From the NCBI RefSeq assembly GCF_033115175.1, contig NC_084839.1, positions 38,053,501-38,117,500 on the forward strand: a stretch of DNA of 64,000 nucleotides, in the 5' to 3' direction. Shown one piece after another: positions 11,533 through 24,317 of the stretch. The number at the start of each line of letters is the position of its first letter. Positions within the stretch are counted from its first letter, which is position 1. The notes beneath the pieces were generated by a model that worked only from the letters and a program-made list of their open reading frames with translations, searched no databases and had not been told where the DNA came from. The position numbers were made by a program, and so were the translations under genes. The stretch is from Lepus europaeus (Eukaryota > Chordata > Mammalia > Lagomorpha > Leporidae).

Positions 11533-13640
11533 AAGTAACATATCTCAATGTAGTAAAGGCAGTTTATGACAAAACTGCAGCCTGCATCATAATGAATGTG
11601 GAAAATCTGAAAGCATTTCCACCAAATCTGGAACCATCCATAGTCTCCTCTCATCATTGCTATTCAATATAGTTCTGGAAGTTTTAGCCAAAGCCATTAG
11701 GCAAGAAAAAGACATCAAAAGGATACAAATTAGAAACAAGTAAGTCAAATTATCTCTGTTTGCAGATGACATTATTGTTTATATAGAAAAGCCAAGACAT
11801 CATTATGAGACTAGTAGAACTCATAATACAGTTTGACAACATTGCAGCATATAAAACAACAAAAAAAAAATCAATGACATTCTTATATACCAACAATGTT
11901 CTGGCTGAGAAAGAACTTAGAATATGAGTCCCATTCACAATAACTACAAAAAAACTTAAATATATTGGTATAAATTTAACCAAGGGTTTAAAATATCTCT
12001 ACAATTAAAACTACAAAACATTAAAGAAAGAAATAGAAAAAGATGCAAACATGAAAAAAATCTCAAGGTTCATGGATTAGAAGAACTAAAATCATCAAAA
12101 TGTCCATACTACCCAAAGCAATATACAAATGCAATGCATCCCAATCAAAATTCCAGGAACATTCTTGACAGAACTAGAAAGAAAAACTTAAAATTCATAT
12201 GGAAACATGAAAGACCCTGAATAACCAAAGGAATCTTAAACAGAAAAAACAACCTTGGAAGCATCACAATAACAGATTTCAAGACATACTATAGGACTGT
12301 GACATAATCAAAATAACCTGGTGCTGGCACAAAAAAAGACATGTATACTTCAGAAATTAACCCACACATCTATAACAAACTTAATTTTTGACAAATGCAC
12401 TAAAATCATTCCCTAGAGAAAAAAACAGTCTCTATCAAATGGTATTGGGAAAAGGAGTTCCACATGCTGAAGTTTCAGTTAAGACCTCTACCTTACTCCT
12501 TATACTAAAAACAACTCAAAATGGTTCAGGATCTAAATTTAATATCTAAAATCATCAAATTACTAGAGGAAAACACTTGAGAAACAAGACATTAGCCTAG
12601 GGAAAAAAAAAACAAAAACAAAACAAAACAAAAAAAAACTTAGGTAGGACCCTAAAAGCACAGGCAATAAAAGCAAAAATAGACAAATGAGATTACCTAG
12701 AGCTAAGAAGCATCTGTGCAGCAAAGGAAACAATCAACAAAGTGAAGAGGCAACCAAGGGAATAGGAGGAAATATTTGCAAACTATGGAATCAATAAAGG
12801 ATTCACATCTAGAATATATAAGGAGCTCAAGTAACTCAATAACGATGAAACAATCCAGTTAAGAAATGAACAAACTATATGTAGACATTTTTCAAAGGAA
12901 GAAAAACAAATGGGCAGCAAACACATGAAAAAAGGCTCAGAATCACTATCTATCAGGGAAATTAAAATAAAACCACACAGAGGTAACATCTCACTCCAGT
13001 TAGAATGCCTATTATTTAAAAAAAAACTGCTCATGTGATTGTGGAGAAAACAGTACTCTAACACAATGTTAGTGGAAAAACAAATCAGTAAAGGGATTCC
13101 ACAGAAAACTACAAATAGTTGTACAATAAAATCCAGGTAACTCACTCCTGATAATATAGCTGAGGAAGTGAAATCAACATCTGAAAGAGGTACCTGTACT
13201 CCAATTTTAATAGCAGCTCAATTCACAATAGCGAAATATGTAATCAACCTAGATGTCCATCAAATGATGAATGTATAAAGGAAATGTGGTACATATACAT
13301 GATGGGATATTATTCAGTGATAAAAAATAAAGGAATCCTGACATCTGCAGCAAAATGGGTGAAACTGGAGATCATCCCGTTAAGTGAAATAAGCCAGAGC
13401 CAGAAAGACAAACATCACATATTTCCTCTTATTTGTGGAAGACACTCTATGAGAGTATAAAAATTCTGTGGATGTCAAACCATCTGGTTTATCATTATAA
13501 ATGTGCTTCACTGAATCATATCATGTGCATGATAATATACTCTTATTTCTCCACATGTGATCATTATCATGAATTCTTCACTTTGTGATATTAGTATGTT
13601 TTCAAGAAAAAATAGTATATATGGAGTGAATGTGGCAAAT
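11533..13640 (+). mobile_element. Old L1 ORF2 second half and 3' end
   Basis: Holds the RT motif C region at about 11,755-11,790, where the local reading L-F-A-D-D-I-I keeps both catalytic aspartates, although stops flank it. It then runs through the rest of ORF2 to an old L1 3' end ('gtggtacatatacatgatgg', 'agtgaaataagccagagcca' near 13,290-13,400). With the pieces upstream, this makes an element of roughly 6.4 kb once later insertions are subtracted. Confidence 0.8.
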
Positions 13641-14202
13641 TTTTTTTATTTTTATTTAGTAAATATAAATTTCCAAAGTACAGTTTATGGATTACAATGG
13701 CTTCCCCCCCATAATTTCCCTCACACTTGTGCCCCTCCCATCTCCCACTCCCTCTCCCATTCCATTCACATCAAGATTCATTTTCAATTATCTTTATATA
13801 CAGAAGATCGATTTAGTATATATTAAGCAAAGATTTCATCAGTTTGCACTCACACAGAAACACAAAGTGTAAAATACTGTTTGAGTACTAGTTATAGCAT
13901 TAATTCACATTGGACAACACATTAAGGACAGATCCCACATGAGAAGTAAGCACACAGTGACTCCTGTTGCTGACTTAACAATTTGACACTCTTGTTTATG
14001 GCGTCAGTAATCTCCCTAGGCTCTAGTCATGAATTGCCAAGGCTATGGAAGCCTTTAGGGTTCGCTGACTTTGATCTTATTCCGATAGGGTCATAGTCAA
14101 AGTGGAAGTTCTCTCCTCCCTTCAGAGAAAGGTACCTCCTCCTTTGATGGCCCTGTTCTTTCCACTGGGATCTCACTCACAGAGACCTTTCATTTAGGTC
14201 TT

Positions 14203-14240
<38 letters not shown>

Positions 14241-14664
14241 CAGAGTGTCTTGGATTTCCATGCCTACAATACTCTCATGGGCTCTTCAGCCAGATCCGAA
14301 TGCCTTAAGGGCTGATTCTGAGGCCAGAGTGTTATTTAGGACATCTGCCATTCTATGAATCTGCTGTGTATCCCGCTTCCCATGTTGGATCGTTCTCTCC
14401 CTTTTTGATTCTATCAGTTAGTATTAGCAGACACTAGTCCTGTTTGTGTAATCCCTTTGAATCTTAGACCTGTCAGTGTGATCAATTGTGAACTGATATT
14501 GATCACTTGGACTAGTGAGATGGCATTGGTACATGCCACCTTGATGGGTTTGTATTGGAATCCCCTGGGACGTTTTTAACTCCACCACTTGGGGCAAGTC
14601 CGATTGAGCTTGTCCCAAATTGTACATCTCCTCCCTCTCTTATTCCCACTCTTATATTTATATG
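13641..14664 (-). mobile_element. Younger rabbit-type L1, 3' UTR, reverse
   Basis: Reverse copy of the same 3' UTR as 9481-10139, and longer at its 5' side (on to about 14,660). It holds a 34-T run at 14,205-14,238, at the position homologous to the A run of the other copy. Only non-coding L1 sequence is present. Confidence 0.85.
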
Positions 14665-14673
14665 GTAAATTTT

Positions 14674-15019
14674 TTAAATTTTTTAGACAGGCAGAGTTAG
14701 ACAGTGAGAGAGAGAGAGACAGAGAGAAAGGTTTTCCTTTTTCCATTGGTTCACTCCCCAAGTGGCCGCAATGGCCAGTGCGCTGCAGCCAGCGTGCTGC
14801 GCCGATTTGAAACCAGGAGCCAGGTACTTGCTCCTGGTCTCCCATGTGGGTGCAGGAACCCAAGCACTTGGGCCATCCTCCACTGCCTTTCTGGGCCACA
14901 GCAGAGAGCTGGACTGGAAGAGAAGCAACCAGGACAGAACCGGCACCCCAACTGGGACTAGACCTGGGGTACCAGTGCCACAGGCGGAAGATTAGCCTAG
15001 TGAGCCACAGCACCAGCCC
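14674..15019 (-). mobile_element. CSINE abutting the L1 3' UTR
   Basis: Complete reverse element. Short duplications of 'ttaaatttt' flank it (about 14,674-14,682 and 15,024-15,032), but the AT-rich site leaves a few bases of uncertainty. Confidence 0.92.
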
Positions 15020-15032
15020 TGTGTTAAATTTT

Positions 15033-16079
15033 GAAAGCTAAAAAACATAAGAAGATATGCAAAAGACAAAACTATATTATCAATAAAATAGATGCAGAAA
15101 AAATTTTGAATAAAAGGGAAAAGAGTAGAATACTACAGAGAGCATCACAAAAATACAGTCTCCTAAACAGAAAAAAAGAGAAGGAAAAGGAAATGTCTGC
15201 TATCCAATTTCTACCCAGTATACTCACTATTTTTCAATTTTTAAGTCCAGGAGCATAACAAGAAAAGTCCCATTCTTTAGCCACCATAATTTCCACACTC
15301 ACAAGACCATTTCATTCATATATACACATATCCCTCCATGTACTTTTACATTGGTTCCAGGAACTAATTCTCTTCTCTTTACCTCAACTGCACCACTTCA
15401 ACCTTGAAAATAGTAGAGAAAACACCTACCAAACAATCTTGAGTGCTCCAGCTCAAGGTGATGAACAGATAGAGCTTGCATTCCGTTACAGTTCAGAATT
15501 GTAAGAATTCTGATCTTGGTTCTCACTCTAGCTTAGACAAAACAATTAATATTTCTATCTTTCCATTTTTTTGTGATTTTACATACAGTTATGTGGCTCT
15601 CTACCTTCTTATTGTTTTATTTCACTCCGGGCAATAATCCAACGATGTTTTCAGATTCCTTACACTCAGCATCATGCAGAGTATGAGTGTTGAACAATGG
15701 ACAAGGAAGACGTGTTACACAGAATCACATGGAGGCACGTTAAAAGGCTGTGACCAAACTAGGATGTCCTTTTTTGTTCTCCCTTCTTGTTTGTTGCTAA
15801 AACACAAACATAAAGGCTGGCACACCTGTAGTCATCTTAAACATGAAGCCAGAATGGAAGCCAGGTTCCAAGATGATGAAACAGCAACTTAGAAGCTCCT
15901 GGCTCCCTGATAATGGTGTAGCCAGGACCCACTTCAGAACCTCATAGAAAGAATCCAGTCCAGGACCGCATAGAAAGAAAAAAATTCTACTTTTCTTAAG
16001 CCTCTGTTGTTTTATATTTTCTTTTCTTAACTCAATAGTTTTCTAGTTTTATTCCTTTTGTATCCTTAATGCATATAAG
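15033..16079. other. Unassigned DNA
   Basis: An A-rich stretch at 15,040-15,230 and then ordinary sequence. No gene and no repeat I can name with confidence. A 72-codon frame at 15,674-15,892 has no recognisable features. Confidence 0.5.
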
Positions 16080-16418
16080 ATATTATTTCACTTATTTTAT
16101 TTAAAAAATTTTTAACATACAATACTCATACATTTTATTGGGTTCAGTACAATAATTCAACACATATTCATAATATAAACCAGTTAATCCAGGCAACAAG
16201 GTTTTCCATTTCCTTCTCTATTTGTTTGGAGCCTACCAGCTTCTCCTCTCCAATTATTTTGACAGTATATAAAACGTTATTCTGAACTATAAACAGTCTA
16301 ATGTGCTGTGCAATAGTAGATATTGTTACTTCTATCTGACTGTGTTTTGGTACCTATTATTAACCTCCTGCTATCTCCCCTCCTTCTGCCCTTTACAACA
16401 TCCTGTAATCATTATTCT

Positions 16419-16762
16419 TTTTTTTTTAATTTTTGACAGGCAGAGTGGACAGTGAAAGAGAGAGACAGAGAGAAAGGTCTTCCTTTTTGCCGTTGGTTCA
16501 CCCTCCAATGGCCGCCGCGGTAGGCGCGCTGAGGCCGGCGCACCGCGCTGATCCGATGGCAGGAGCCAGGTGCTTCTCCTGGTCTCCCATGGGGTGCAGG
16601 ACCCAAGCATTTGGGCCATCCTCCACTGCACTCCCTGGCCACAGCAGAGAGCTGGCCTGGAAGAGGGGCAACCGGGACAGGATCGGTTCCCCGACCGGGA
16701 CTAGAACCCGGTGTGCCGGTGCCGCAAGGTGGAGGATTAGCCTAGTGAGCCACGGCGCCGGC
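16419..16762 (-). mobile_element. CSINE with 17-bp target duplication
   Basis: Near-consensus young element. cctgtaatcattattct occurs perfectly at 16,402-16,418 and 16,763-16,779. It sits inside the old L1. Confidence 0.96.
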
Positions 16763-18427
16763 CCTGTAATCATTATTCTAAGTTCAGATTATTTTCTTTC
16801 ATTTCCTCATATGAGAAATAAATATACAGTATTTGTATTTCTGTATCTGGTCTATTTTGTTTAACATAATGATCTCCAGTTCATCCATTTTGCTGCAGAT
16901 TTTAGGAATTCATTGTTTTTATGGTTCAGTAATATTCTAATATATATAAATATATGCACATATATATAATTGTCCTTATCCATTCAACCACCAACAGACA
17001 TCTAGTTTGATTCCATATCTTGGCTATTGTGAATAGTCCTGCAATGAACATGAGAGTCCAGATATCTCTTTCATATACTAATTTCATTCCCTTTGTATAT
17101 ATACCCAGAGTGGGATACCTGGAACAAATGGCAAATCTACTTTTAGTTTTTTGAGGAAATCTGCATAATGTTCTCCTTAATAGCTATAACTAATTTGTGT
17201 TTCTACCAATGGTGTATGTGGATTCCCTTCTCTCCAAACCCACCTCAGTATTTGTCTTGTGTTTGTTTACAGTTTTGTTGTTTTGTCTTTTTGACAGCAA
17301 ATATTCTAACTGGAGTGAGATGATACCTCATCATGGATTTGATTTGAATTTCCTTGATGTCCAGTGATATTGAGCATTTTTTCATGTAATTTCAAGCCAT
17401 GTGGATTTCTTCCAAGAAATATTTGTTCAGATCTCTTGTTTATTTCTTAAAGGGATGGTGTTGTTCTTGTTGCTGCTATTGTTGAATTTTATGAGTTCTT
17501 TGTATATTCTGAATATTAAGCATTTGTCAATGCATGGCTTTCACTGTTTTTCACTATCCTATTATGTCTCTTTATTCTTTTACTGTTTCTTTGGCTGTGC
17601 ATAAGCTTCTTAGTTTGATCTGACCCCATTAGTGCCTTTTGGTTTTTGTTGCCTTGTTTTAGGGGTATTATCCAAAAAAAAATTATTACCTATGCCAATG
17701 TCTTCAAGTGTTTATCTGATTTTCTACTAGTAGTTTCATAGTTTTAGATTAGATCTTTGATCCTTCAGAATTGACTTTGCAGAGGATAAGTGGTGGGAGA
17801 GAAGTTGTGTTCCCATTATCTACCTATGGATATCCAATTTTCCAGACATTATTTATTGAAGAAACTGTCCTTTCTCCATTGAATGTTTTTGGTACAATTT
17901 TCAAAGGTCTGTAGATGCATGGATCACTTTCTACTATCTCTGCTTATTACACTGGTCCATGAATCTGTTTTTATGCCAATATGATGCTGTTTTGGTTACA
18001 ATGGCTCTTTGATATATCTTGAAATTCTGCACTGTGAAACCTTCAACTTTGCTCATTTTTTTCAAGATTGCTTCGGCTATTTAGGGTCTTTGTGCTTCCA
18101 TATGAATTTTAGGATTTTTTTGTAGTTCTGTGAAGAATGTAATTAGTATCTTGATGGAGATGGCATTGAATCTGTAAATAACTTTGGGTAATATAGACAT
18201 TTTAACAGTATAAATTATTCCAGTCCACAAACATGGGAGATCATTCCATTCTTGTGTGTTTTCTTCAATTTTTTTCCATTAGAGTTTTGTGATTTTCATT
18301 GTAGAAGTCTTTCACATTCATGGCAAATTTTATTCCAAGGCATTTTTGCAGGTATTGTGAGTGTGATGGCTTTTATACTTTCTTATTCAATGAGGTTGTT
18401 ACTGGTATATAAAAAGGTTACTGATTT

Positions 18428-18752
18428 GGGGAGCAAATGTTGAAGTGCAGCACATTAAAACTCTGCCTTGGGTGTCTACATCCATACCAGAATGCCTAGG
18501 ATCAAATCCCACCCCCAACTTGTGGTCTAATCTCCTGCTAATGCACACTATGGGAAGCAGCAGAAGATGGCTCAAGTACCTGTGTCCCTGCCACCCAGAT
18601 GGGAAATATAGATGGAGTTCCTGACTTCTGAATTTGGTCTGATCCATCCTCAGCTATTTCAGACATTTGGAGAGTGAACCAATAGCCGGAAAAATATCTC
18701 TCTTCATCTATATGTTCCTCTGCCTTTCAAACCAATAAAAATAATTAACTTT
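18428..18752 (+). mobile_element. CSINE, very old type
   Basis: Strongly diverged ('gcagcacattaaaactctgcc', 'tggctcaagtacctgtgtcc', 'tttggagagtgaaccaatag'). No clear target duplication. Its orientation is opposite to the L1 around it. Confidence 0.8.
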
Positions 18753-18831
18753 TTATGTGTTAATTTTGTATTCTGCAACTTTATCTATTTGGTTATCAAT
18801 TCTGTAATCTCTTGGTAAAAACTTTAGGTTT

Positions 18832-19143
18832 TTTTTTCTTTTTATTTATTTGACAGATAAAGTTAGACAGTGAGAGAGAGAGATAGAGAAAGGTTTTCCT
18901 TCCATTGGTTTACCCCCCAAATGGCCGCTACAGCCAGAACTGTGCCAATCTGAAGCCAGGAGTCAGGTGCTTCCTCCTGGTCTCCCATGCGGGTGCAGGG
19001 CCCAAACACTTAGGCCACCCTCTACTGCCTTCCTGGGCCACAGAAGAGAGCTGGATTGGAAGAGGAGCAACCAGGATTAGAACCCACATGGGATGCTGGT
19101 GCCGCAGGTGGAGGATTAACCTAGTGAGCCACAGAGCCGCCCC
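18832..19143 (-). mobile_element. CSINE
   Basis: Reverse element from a T-rich tail to the head 'gagccacagagccgcccc'. 'taggtttctt'-like words lie at both ends (18,825 and 19,144), probably the target duplication. Confidence 0.92.
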
Positions 19144-19515
19144 TAGGTTTCTTTATATATAGAATCATGTCTTCTCTAAATAGTAATAATTTAAATTTCT
19201 CCTTTGCTATTTCTATGCTTTGTATTTCTATTTCTTGGCTAATGGCTCTGGCTAAAACTTCCAACATTATATTTGATAAGAGCAGTGAGAATGAACGCCC
19301 TTAACTGGTTCCAGATCTTAGAGGAAATTTTCCCAGCTTTTCCCCAATCAATATGACAATTTGCTGTGGGTTTATCATAATATATTCTTTATTATGTTGA
19401 GGTATGTTCCTTCTATACCTAATCTATCCAAGGTTTTTTTAAAAACAGGAATGGGTATTGAGTTTTCATGAATGCTCTATCTGTGTCATTGAGGTGATCA
19501 TGTTACATTATTGTT

Positions 19516-20060
19516 GGCAGTCGTGGATGCCTAGGCTGACACTAAACTGAGTCATTCCTTGGTCACACAGTCACTGAGCCTTTCATAGTCTCATGTGACT
19601 CATGGCCTTCAAAGAAGCTAGCAGTTACAAGCAGGATTCAAGTCTGTCTCCATCTGATGCTGGGGCAGACCTAGAGGCTATATCTATCAGCAGTAGCCTT
19701 GGACAGAAGTCTTCGGACTTTATCTGGTGCTTTGTCTCACTGCAGCAGGTCCAGTGTTGAGCTTCAAGGCAAAGCCCTAAGTTCACATTCACTTTACTCC
19801 CTAGTGGTTAAAGCCTTGCTTCACTGTCTATCAGAGTTTGGGAGAGGGATGGTGGATGTAATTCCAAGGATACCTTGCTAAGCAGGGTCCAAAGGCTCAG
19901 TCTACAGGTACTGGCCAGGAGGCAGAGGCCATGGGTCCCTGTCCAAACCTAGGTTTCACTATAGCAGATTTGGCACTGGGTTTGAAGTCTAAATTGTGGG
20001 CTTTATTCTCTCTCCCTCTCCTGACTGGGAGTTAAGTCTCCATATTTTACTCCTTGTAAT
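19516..20060 (-). mobile_element. Possible old L1 5' region, reverse
   Basis: GC-richer stretch directly beside the L1 ORF2 part, with wording resembling L1 5' regions ('ggaggcagaggccatgggtc' near 19,919). If so, ORF1 and the front of ORF2 are missing between it and 19,515. This is a tentative call from context. Confidence 0.4.
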
Positions 20061-20670
20061 TGGGGGAGGTGAGATCCAGCAACTCTTTCCTTCCTCCCTT
20101 CTTCAATATTTATTTTCATTTCAGTAAAATAAAAGCAGATACTATGCTCTCCATCCTGGTATACATGGCTCTTGTGAAGGTGACTTGGTGTGTGTGTGGC
20201 TATCAAATTGGGGAGATCACAGGATCATGTTACTCAGAAGTCATCTTCTTCTGTTTTCTCAAGATTTTCTGCTTTGGATTTTCTGTTATATATAAAACTC
20301 AATTTAATCACAAGCAACATTACACTTTCCTTCTGACTTTAAATTACATTAAGCCCTTGTTGACATAACTATTGTACAGAAAGCTTCACTATAGAAATAC
20401 AAAGTTCTTCAGTGAAGGACTAATATTGCTTCCTGCAAAATCACAACAGAGCACAGAATTAATTTTAGATTTATGACTGATTGTTTTTTATAGACATTTC
20501 TAAAATATATCACAGGAGAAAAACAGCCATTTAGAACTCTGGCTGTTCATGTAACATTTTTAAAAGAGGGTCAAAGGAGAAATATATTCTGAAAAACTAT
20601 GACGTTAATACAAGTGTTAATACATTGTCAGCATCTTTCTCATTATTTTCTACTTATATTTTCCTTCTTT
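20061..20670. other. Unassigned DNA
   Basis: A 102-codon frame at 20,060-20,368 has hydrophobic stretches but no motif I recognise. I do not call it a gene. Confidence 0.5.
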
Positions 20671-20972
20671 TATTTATTTTAAAGATTGATTGATTGATCG
20701 ATTGATTTGAAAGACATAGTTACACAGAGAGAGAAGGAGAAGCAGAAAGAGAGAGAGGTCTTCCATCCACTGGTTCACTCCCCAGTTGGCTGCAACAACC
20801 AGAGCTGTGCCAATGCAAGACAGGAGCCAGGTGCTTTTCGGGTCTCCCACGCAGGTGCAGGGGCCCAAGGACTTGGGTCATCTTCTACTGTTTTCCTAGG
20901 CCACAGCAGAGAGCTGGATGGGAAGTAGAACAGCCAGGACTCCAATTGGCACCAGTATGGGATGACAGCACA
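20671..20972 (-). mobile_element. CSINE, head lost
   Basis: Tail side has a repeated 'gattgattgatcgattgatt'. The body is complete, but the sequence stops at 'atgggatgacagcac' before the GGCCGG head. Confidence 0.88.
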
Positions 20973-21904
20973 ATTATCAGAGGTGACAGTTTCACATATG
21001 AATTATTATTTCAAACTTCCAAGGATATATTTTAATTCCAAATCATTAAAAAAATTTCTCTTAGCCAGAATAGGAAAAGTACATCCAAGATTGCAGCAGA
21101 AAGAGAGACTTATACTTTCTACCCATTTTAATAGCTAACTTTTCCACTTTGATCTCTATCTTTTTCCTGTATTTCCTTTTTAGATATCATTTCTGCTAAA
21201 ATTCTGAAATGATTTATGAGTCACACAGTCCTAACTCTGTTAACTTGGTTTCCAAGGAACAGGAACACACTGATAGCATACCAATTTGTTTGCTTTCATG
21301 TAAGTCCCAAGCCTGGCTGAATAACATTTTTCTTCTAGGCAAAGAGCCACACCATACTGCCCCTCCATAGAAAGAATGTGATAAGGGGCTGGGACCTGGA
21401 CAGAAGCAGGAGACTGGAGAGAGGAGGCAGACTGTTGAGACGTACAATGACAACCAGGACTGACTATCTCCATTGTTCCTGAGAAGCTCTGCTTGCCTTC
21501 TAAATGAGGATTTCAGGATAAGTACAATTAAGGCCACCAACTTCCAGCCCTGACCTCCCCAATGCACAATTGCTTGATATGTCCTTCTTATCCAAAACTG
21601 GAAAATGAGCTTGGGTTCACTTGAGGAACCACAGTTGTTGAAGTCCAAAAGCATTAAAATCTAAATGATGTTGGAGAGTTGGGACATGTTCTTATCACCC
21701 TATCAAATTCTGTTTCCCTTTTATTTAGGTAGTGTGCACCACTTCCTCTGAGGTAAAAACCTTTCACTGGTTTCATAAAAGCAACTGAATTAAAATTTGC
21801 CAGCCAGGTCATCCATTTCTCCCATCCTGGTGTTCAGCTCTGGCATCTTCAAGATGACCATGCTACAAGCAAAATACCTCCAGTTGCCTCTCTATATTAC
21901 CCTG
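20973..21904. other. Unassigned DNA
   Basis: A 146-codon reverse frame at 21,214-21,654 carries no domain I recognise. The stretch from 21,700 may be a worn ancient repeat. No gene called. Confidence 0.5.
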
Positions 21905-22260
21905 TATCAGTCAGGATTCAACCAATGGAACAGGCCACTAGGAGATCCTCATTAAAGCATTTATTCCAGGGAATTGACTTGCACAATTATGGGTGCTGTT
22001 TAGAAAACCCACAGGGCAAGCCGTCAGGAAAGGCCAGCTGGGACTCTGACACAGAGACTGAAGCTGCTGTCCACAGTCCAAATGTACTTCCATTCATGGA
22101 AGTCTCAGATATGTTTTTAAGGCACTTCAACTGATTGAATTGGACCTATACAAATATCTAGTATAATCTCCCTTACTTAAAGGCAACTGCTTGTGGACTT
22201 GAATCATATCAAAATACCTTCACATAACAACTATTTTTTTTAATAACTTGGAACCATAGC
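21905..22260. mobile_element. Ancient mammalian interspersed repeat, family not named
   Basis: Carries a word series common to many mammalian genomes: 'gtatcagtcaggattcaacc', 'gaattgacttgcacaattat', 'cacttcaactgattgaattg', 'aataccttcacataacaac'. I recognise the pattern but not the family name with certainty. Confidence 0.6.
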
Positions 22261-23049
22261 TTGGCCAAAGAAAAACAAAAAAGAACCACTTCACCCCTTT
22301 CAGAACCTCTTCGTCAAACACTCCTAGAGAGTAATGTACATGGTCACACTCAGTCCTCGATTTCTATCCCTATTAACCAACAGTAAATAAATACACAGAG
22401 GCCACAACTACAATAAATTTTCACCCTCATTTTCCCATATTTTATGCTGGGGATTTTCAAGAACCGTTCATTGCATAGGTTACTTCTCACATTTTTATCC
22501 TTTTACACCTCAGTCTCCAGTAATTAAAATGGAAGCTTAGAAAGTACCTGGTTCATTGAAGGAATGAAAATTCTCCAATTCTCCATGTTCTATGCAACTA
22601 CTACCTTAGGATGAAATAGGAAAGAAGAGGTTTGGCCTGGTTTCAGTCCAGCTAACTGGTCTGACCTTCCCAAAACAAAAGTGCGCCCAGGAGCAGGCTG
22701 ACACATGTAGGCCCTCTTTCTCCTCTTTCCCTCTTTCCTTTGTTGTTTATCACAGCAAAAATACACCCACTCTATCTTGGACCAGCTGTCCCTGGGGCTC
22801 TTATTCTATCCTGTGAGTAGAATCCCAGAATTTTTAGTAAAAGTGTTTGCATCCTGGGGTAAGAGACATAGCACAAAGCAAAGATGATGTTGCTCTAAGT
22901 GAAAAATTGTCAAGGCAATAGTTTATCTATTGGGGTAGCTTTTCATGTCAGGGGAGAGAAGAGGAGGAGAGGTTTAAAATATTAATAAGCATGTTTGAAG
23001 TAGTGAAATTTATCTTCAAACACATAGGCATGGGTCTAATTTATTTCAT

Positions 23050-23160
23050 TTATTAGTGGTATTATCCTTGACAAGTCTGTTAATCTTAACCTTATGATGC
23101 AGTGTTTTTGTGTACAAATGAGGGTAATACTGAATAATCAGTGAGTTCACTTAAAATTCT
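23050..23160 (+). mobile_element. Possible MIR fragment
   Basis: 'ccttgacaagtctgttaatc' followed by 'acaaatgagggtaatact' recalls the MIR core and the segment after it. Heavily worn. Confidence 0.45.
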
Positions 23161-23227
23161 ATGCTTCCTTCATCCTGTGCACAGAAAGCAGTACAGCATG
23201 GAGAACAGACAGCCAGAAAAAGAACAG

Positions 23228-23460
23228 AAGAGTAATTAAAGAGTAGAGTAGAACAAAATGGGAAGAAAGCTAGGTAGGAAATGGAAAGAAGGAAAAGAAA
23301 AGCAGAGAGGAGAGAAGGGGAGGGATAAAGAAAAGAAGCAAGGAAAAGAAAAGAAAAGAAAAAGAAAAGGGAGGAAGGAGGGAGAGGGGAAAGGAGAAGC
23401 AAAGAAAAGGAATGACACAAGAAAGAGATAGGAGAATAAGTAAAGTACAGGAAAGAGTGG
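23228..23460 (+). repeat. Polypurine tract, about 230 bp
   Basis: The + strand is almost all A and G (runs of GAAAG, GGAAAAGAAAAG, GGGAGG) with scattered single C or T. The long reverse open frames over it read as Ser/Phe/Leu-rich low-complexity protein and are an effect of composition. Confidence 0.9.
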
Positions 23461-24278
23461 GAATCCATATAGAGGAAATGGTGACAACTGGCAAACGGAA
23501 GAGTTCATGGCTCAGTTAACTAGGTAACTACCAGTACTACTCATCTATATCCAGTCACTGTCACATATCTAGTATTTCTCATTTTAGAATCTTTATGAGA
23601 CACTTCCAATCTGTGTTCTTCTGTGATGTCCCCTGATGTAAATGTGTGCAGATTAATTCAAATTTGGAAGAAGGGTATACAGAGCAAACAGAATATGTCT
23701 GAAGGGAGACCATAGCTTCAGAGTGAGGCCAGTGAGGCACTCATCTAATGCACAACATTTGAGAAGACAAGAAAAACCTCAGTAATGAAGATAAATGAAG
23801 TTTTAATGCACTGTTTTAAAATTAATAAAAATATATTAAGAACAAAATATCCAAAAGAATTTTAAAACAGTATCTGACCCTAAACTTACACAACACATAT
23901 ATCTCACCTCACCCTAATCCCAGCTCAGCCTCCATGTGAGTCTCTGAGAAACAAAGCTAAGGCTTCATGTAAGGAGCATGGTGATGTCACAAATGTAATT
24001 AAGAAAGAGAAAGAAGAGCTAGTGACTATAATTAATTCAACTGTAGAAATTTTATTTGAGTTGCTGAGTCAAATGAGCCACTAAGTATTTCAAAATGGGT
24101 AAGTGGTATCACTAAGTAGAAGAAAAATTCATACTTACTCAGTGTCTGTTATATGTCAGCCCACATATATCACCTCAGCTACCAGCAATTCTCAAACTGA
24201 CTCTAATTATGGGGTTTAACCTCCAATTAAGAGATTTTACAATGGATATTGTTACTGCCCAAAACCATAAAAGTAGTC

Positions 24279-24280
<2 letters not shown>

Positions 24281-24317
<37 letters not shown>

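Larger units (their letters stand above)
16080..19515 (-). mobile_element. Old L1, ORF2 and 3' end, reverse, with three CSINEs inside
   Basis: From the right, ORF2 reverse-transcriptase sequence ('cttggctaatggctctggct' near 19,230) runs left through the ORF2 C-terminal part (16,860-18,420) to the 3' end near 16,080 ('ccattttgctgcag' near 16,885 is the usual L1 tail wording in reverse). Frames are broken throughout. CSINEs at 16,419, 18,428 and 18,832 interrupt it. Confidence 0.78.
22261..24271. other. Mostly unassigned DNA
   Basis: No gene recognised. It contains a possible MIR relic (23,050-23,160) and a polypurine tract (23,228-23,460), both listed separately. Confidence 0.5.

Noticed and set aside
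11759..11790. Live L1 reverse transcriptase, from the intact F-A-D-D
   Set aside because: Stops and shifts surround the motif, and the frame is cut by two SINEs and another L1 piece.
23151..23508. Overlapping reverse frames of 74 to 105 codons rich in Phe, Leu and Ser
   Set aside because: They are an effect of the polypurine tract and are open in all three frames.
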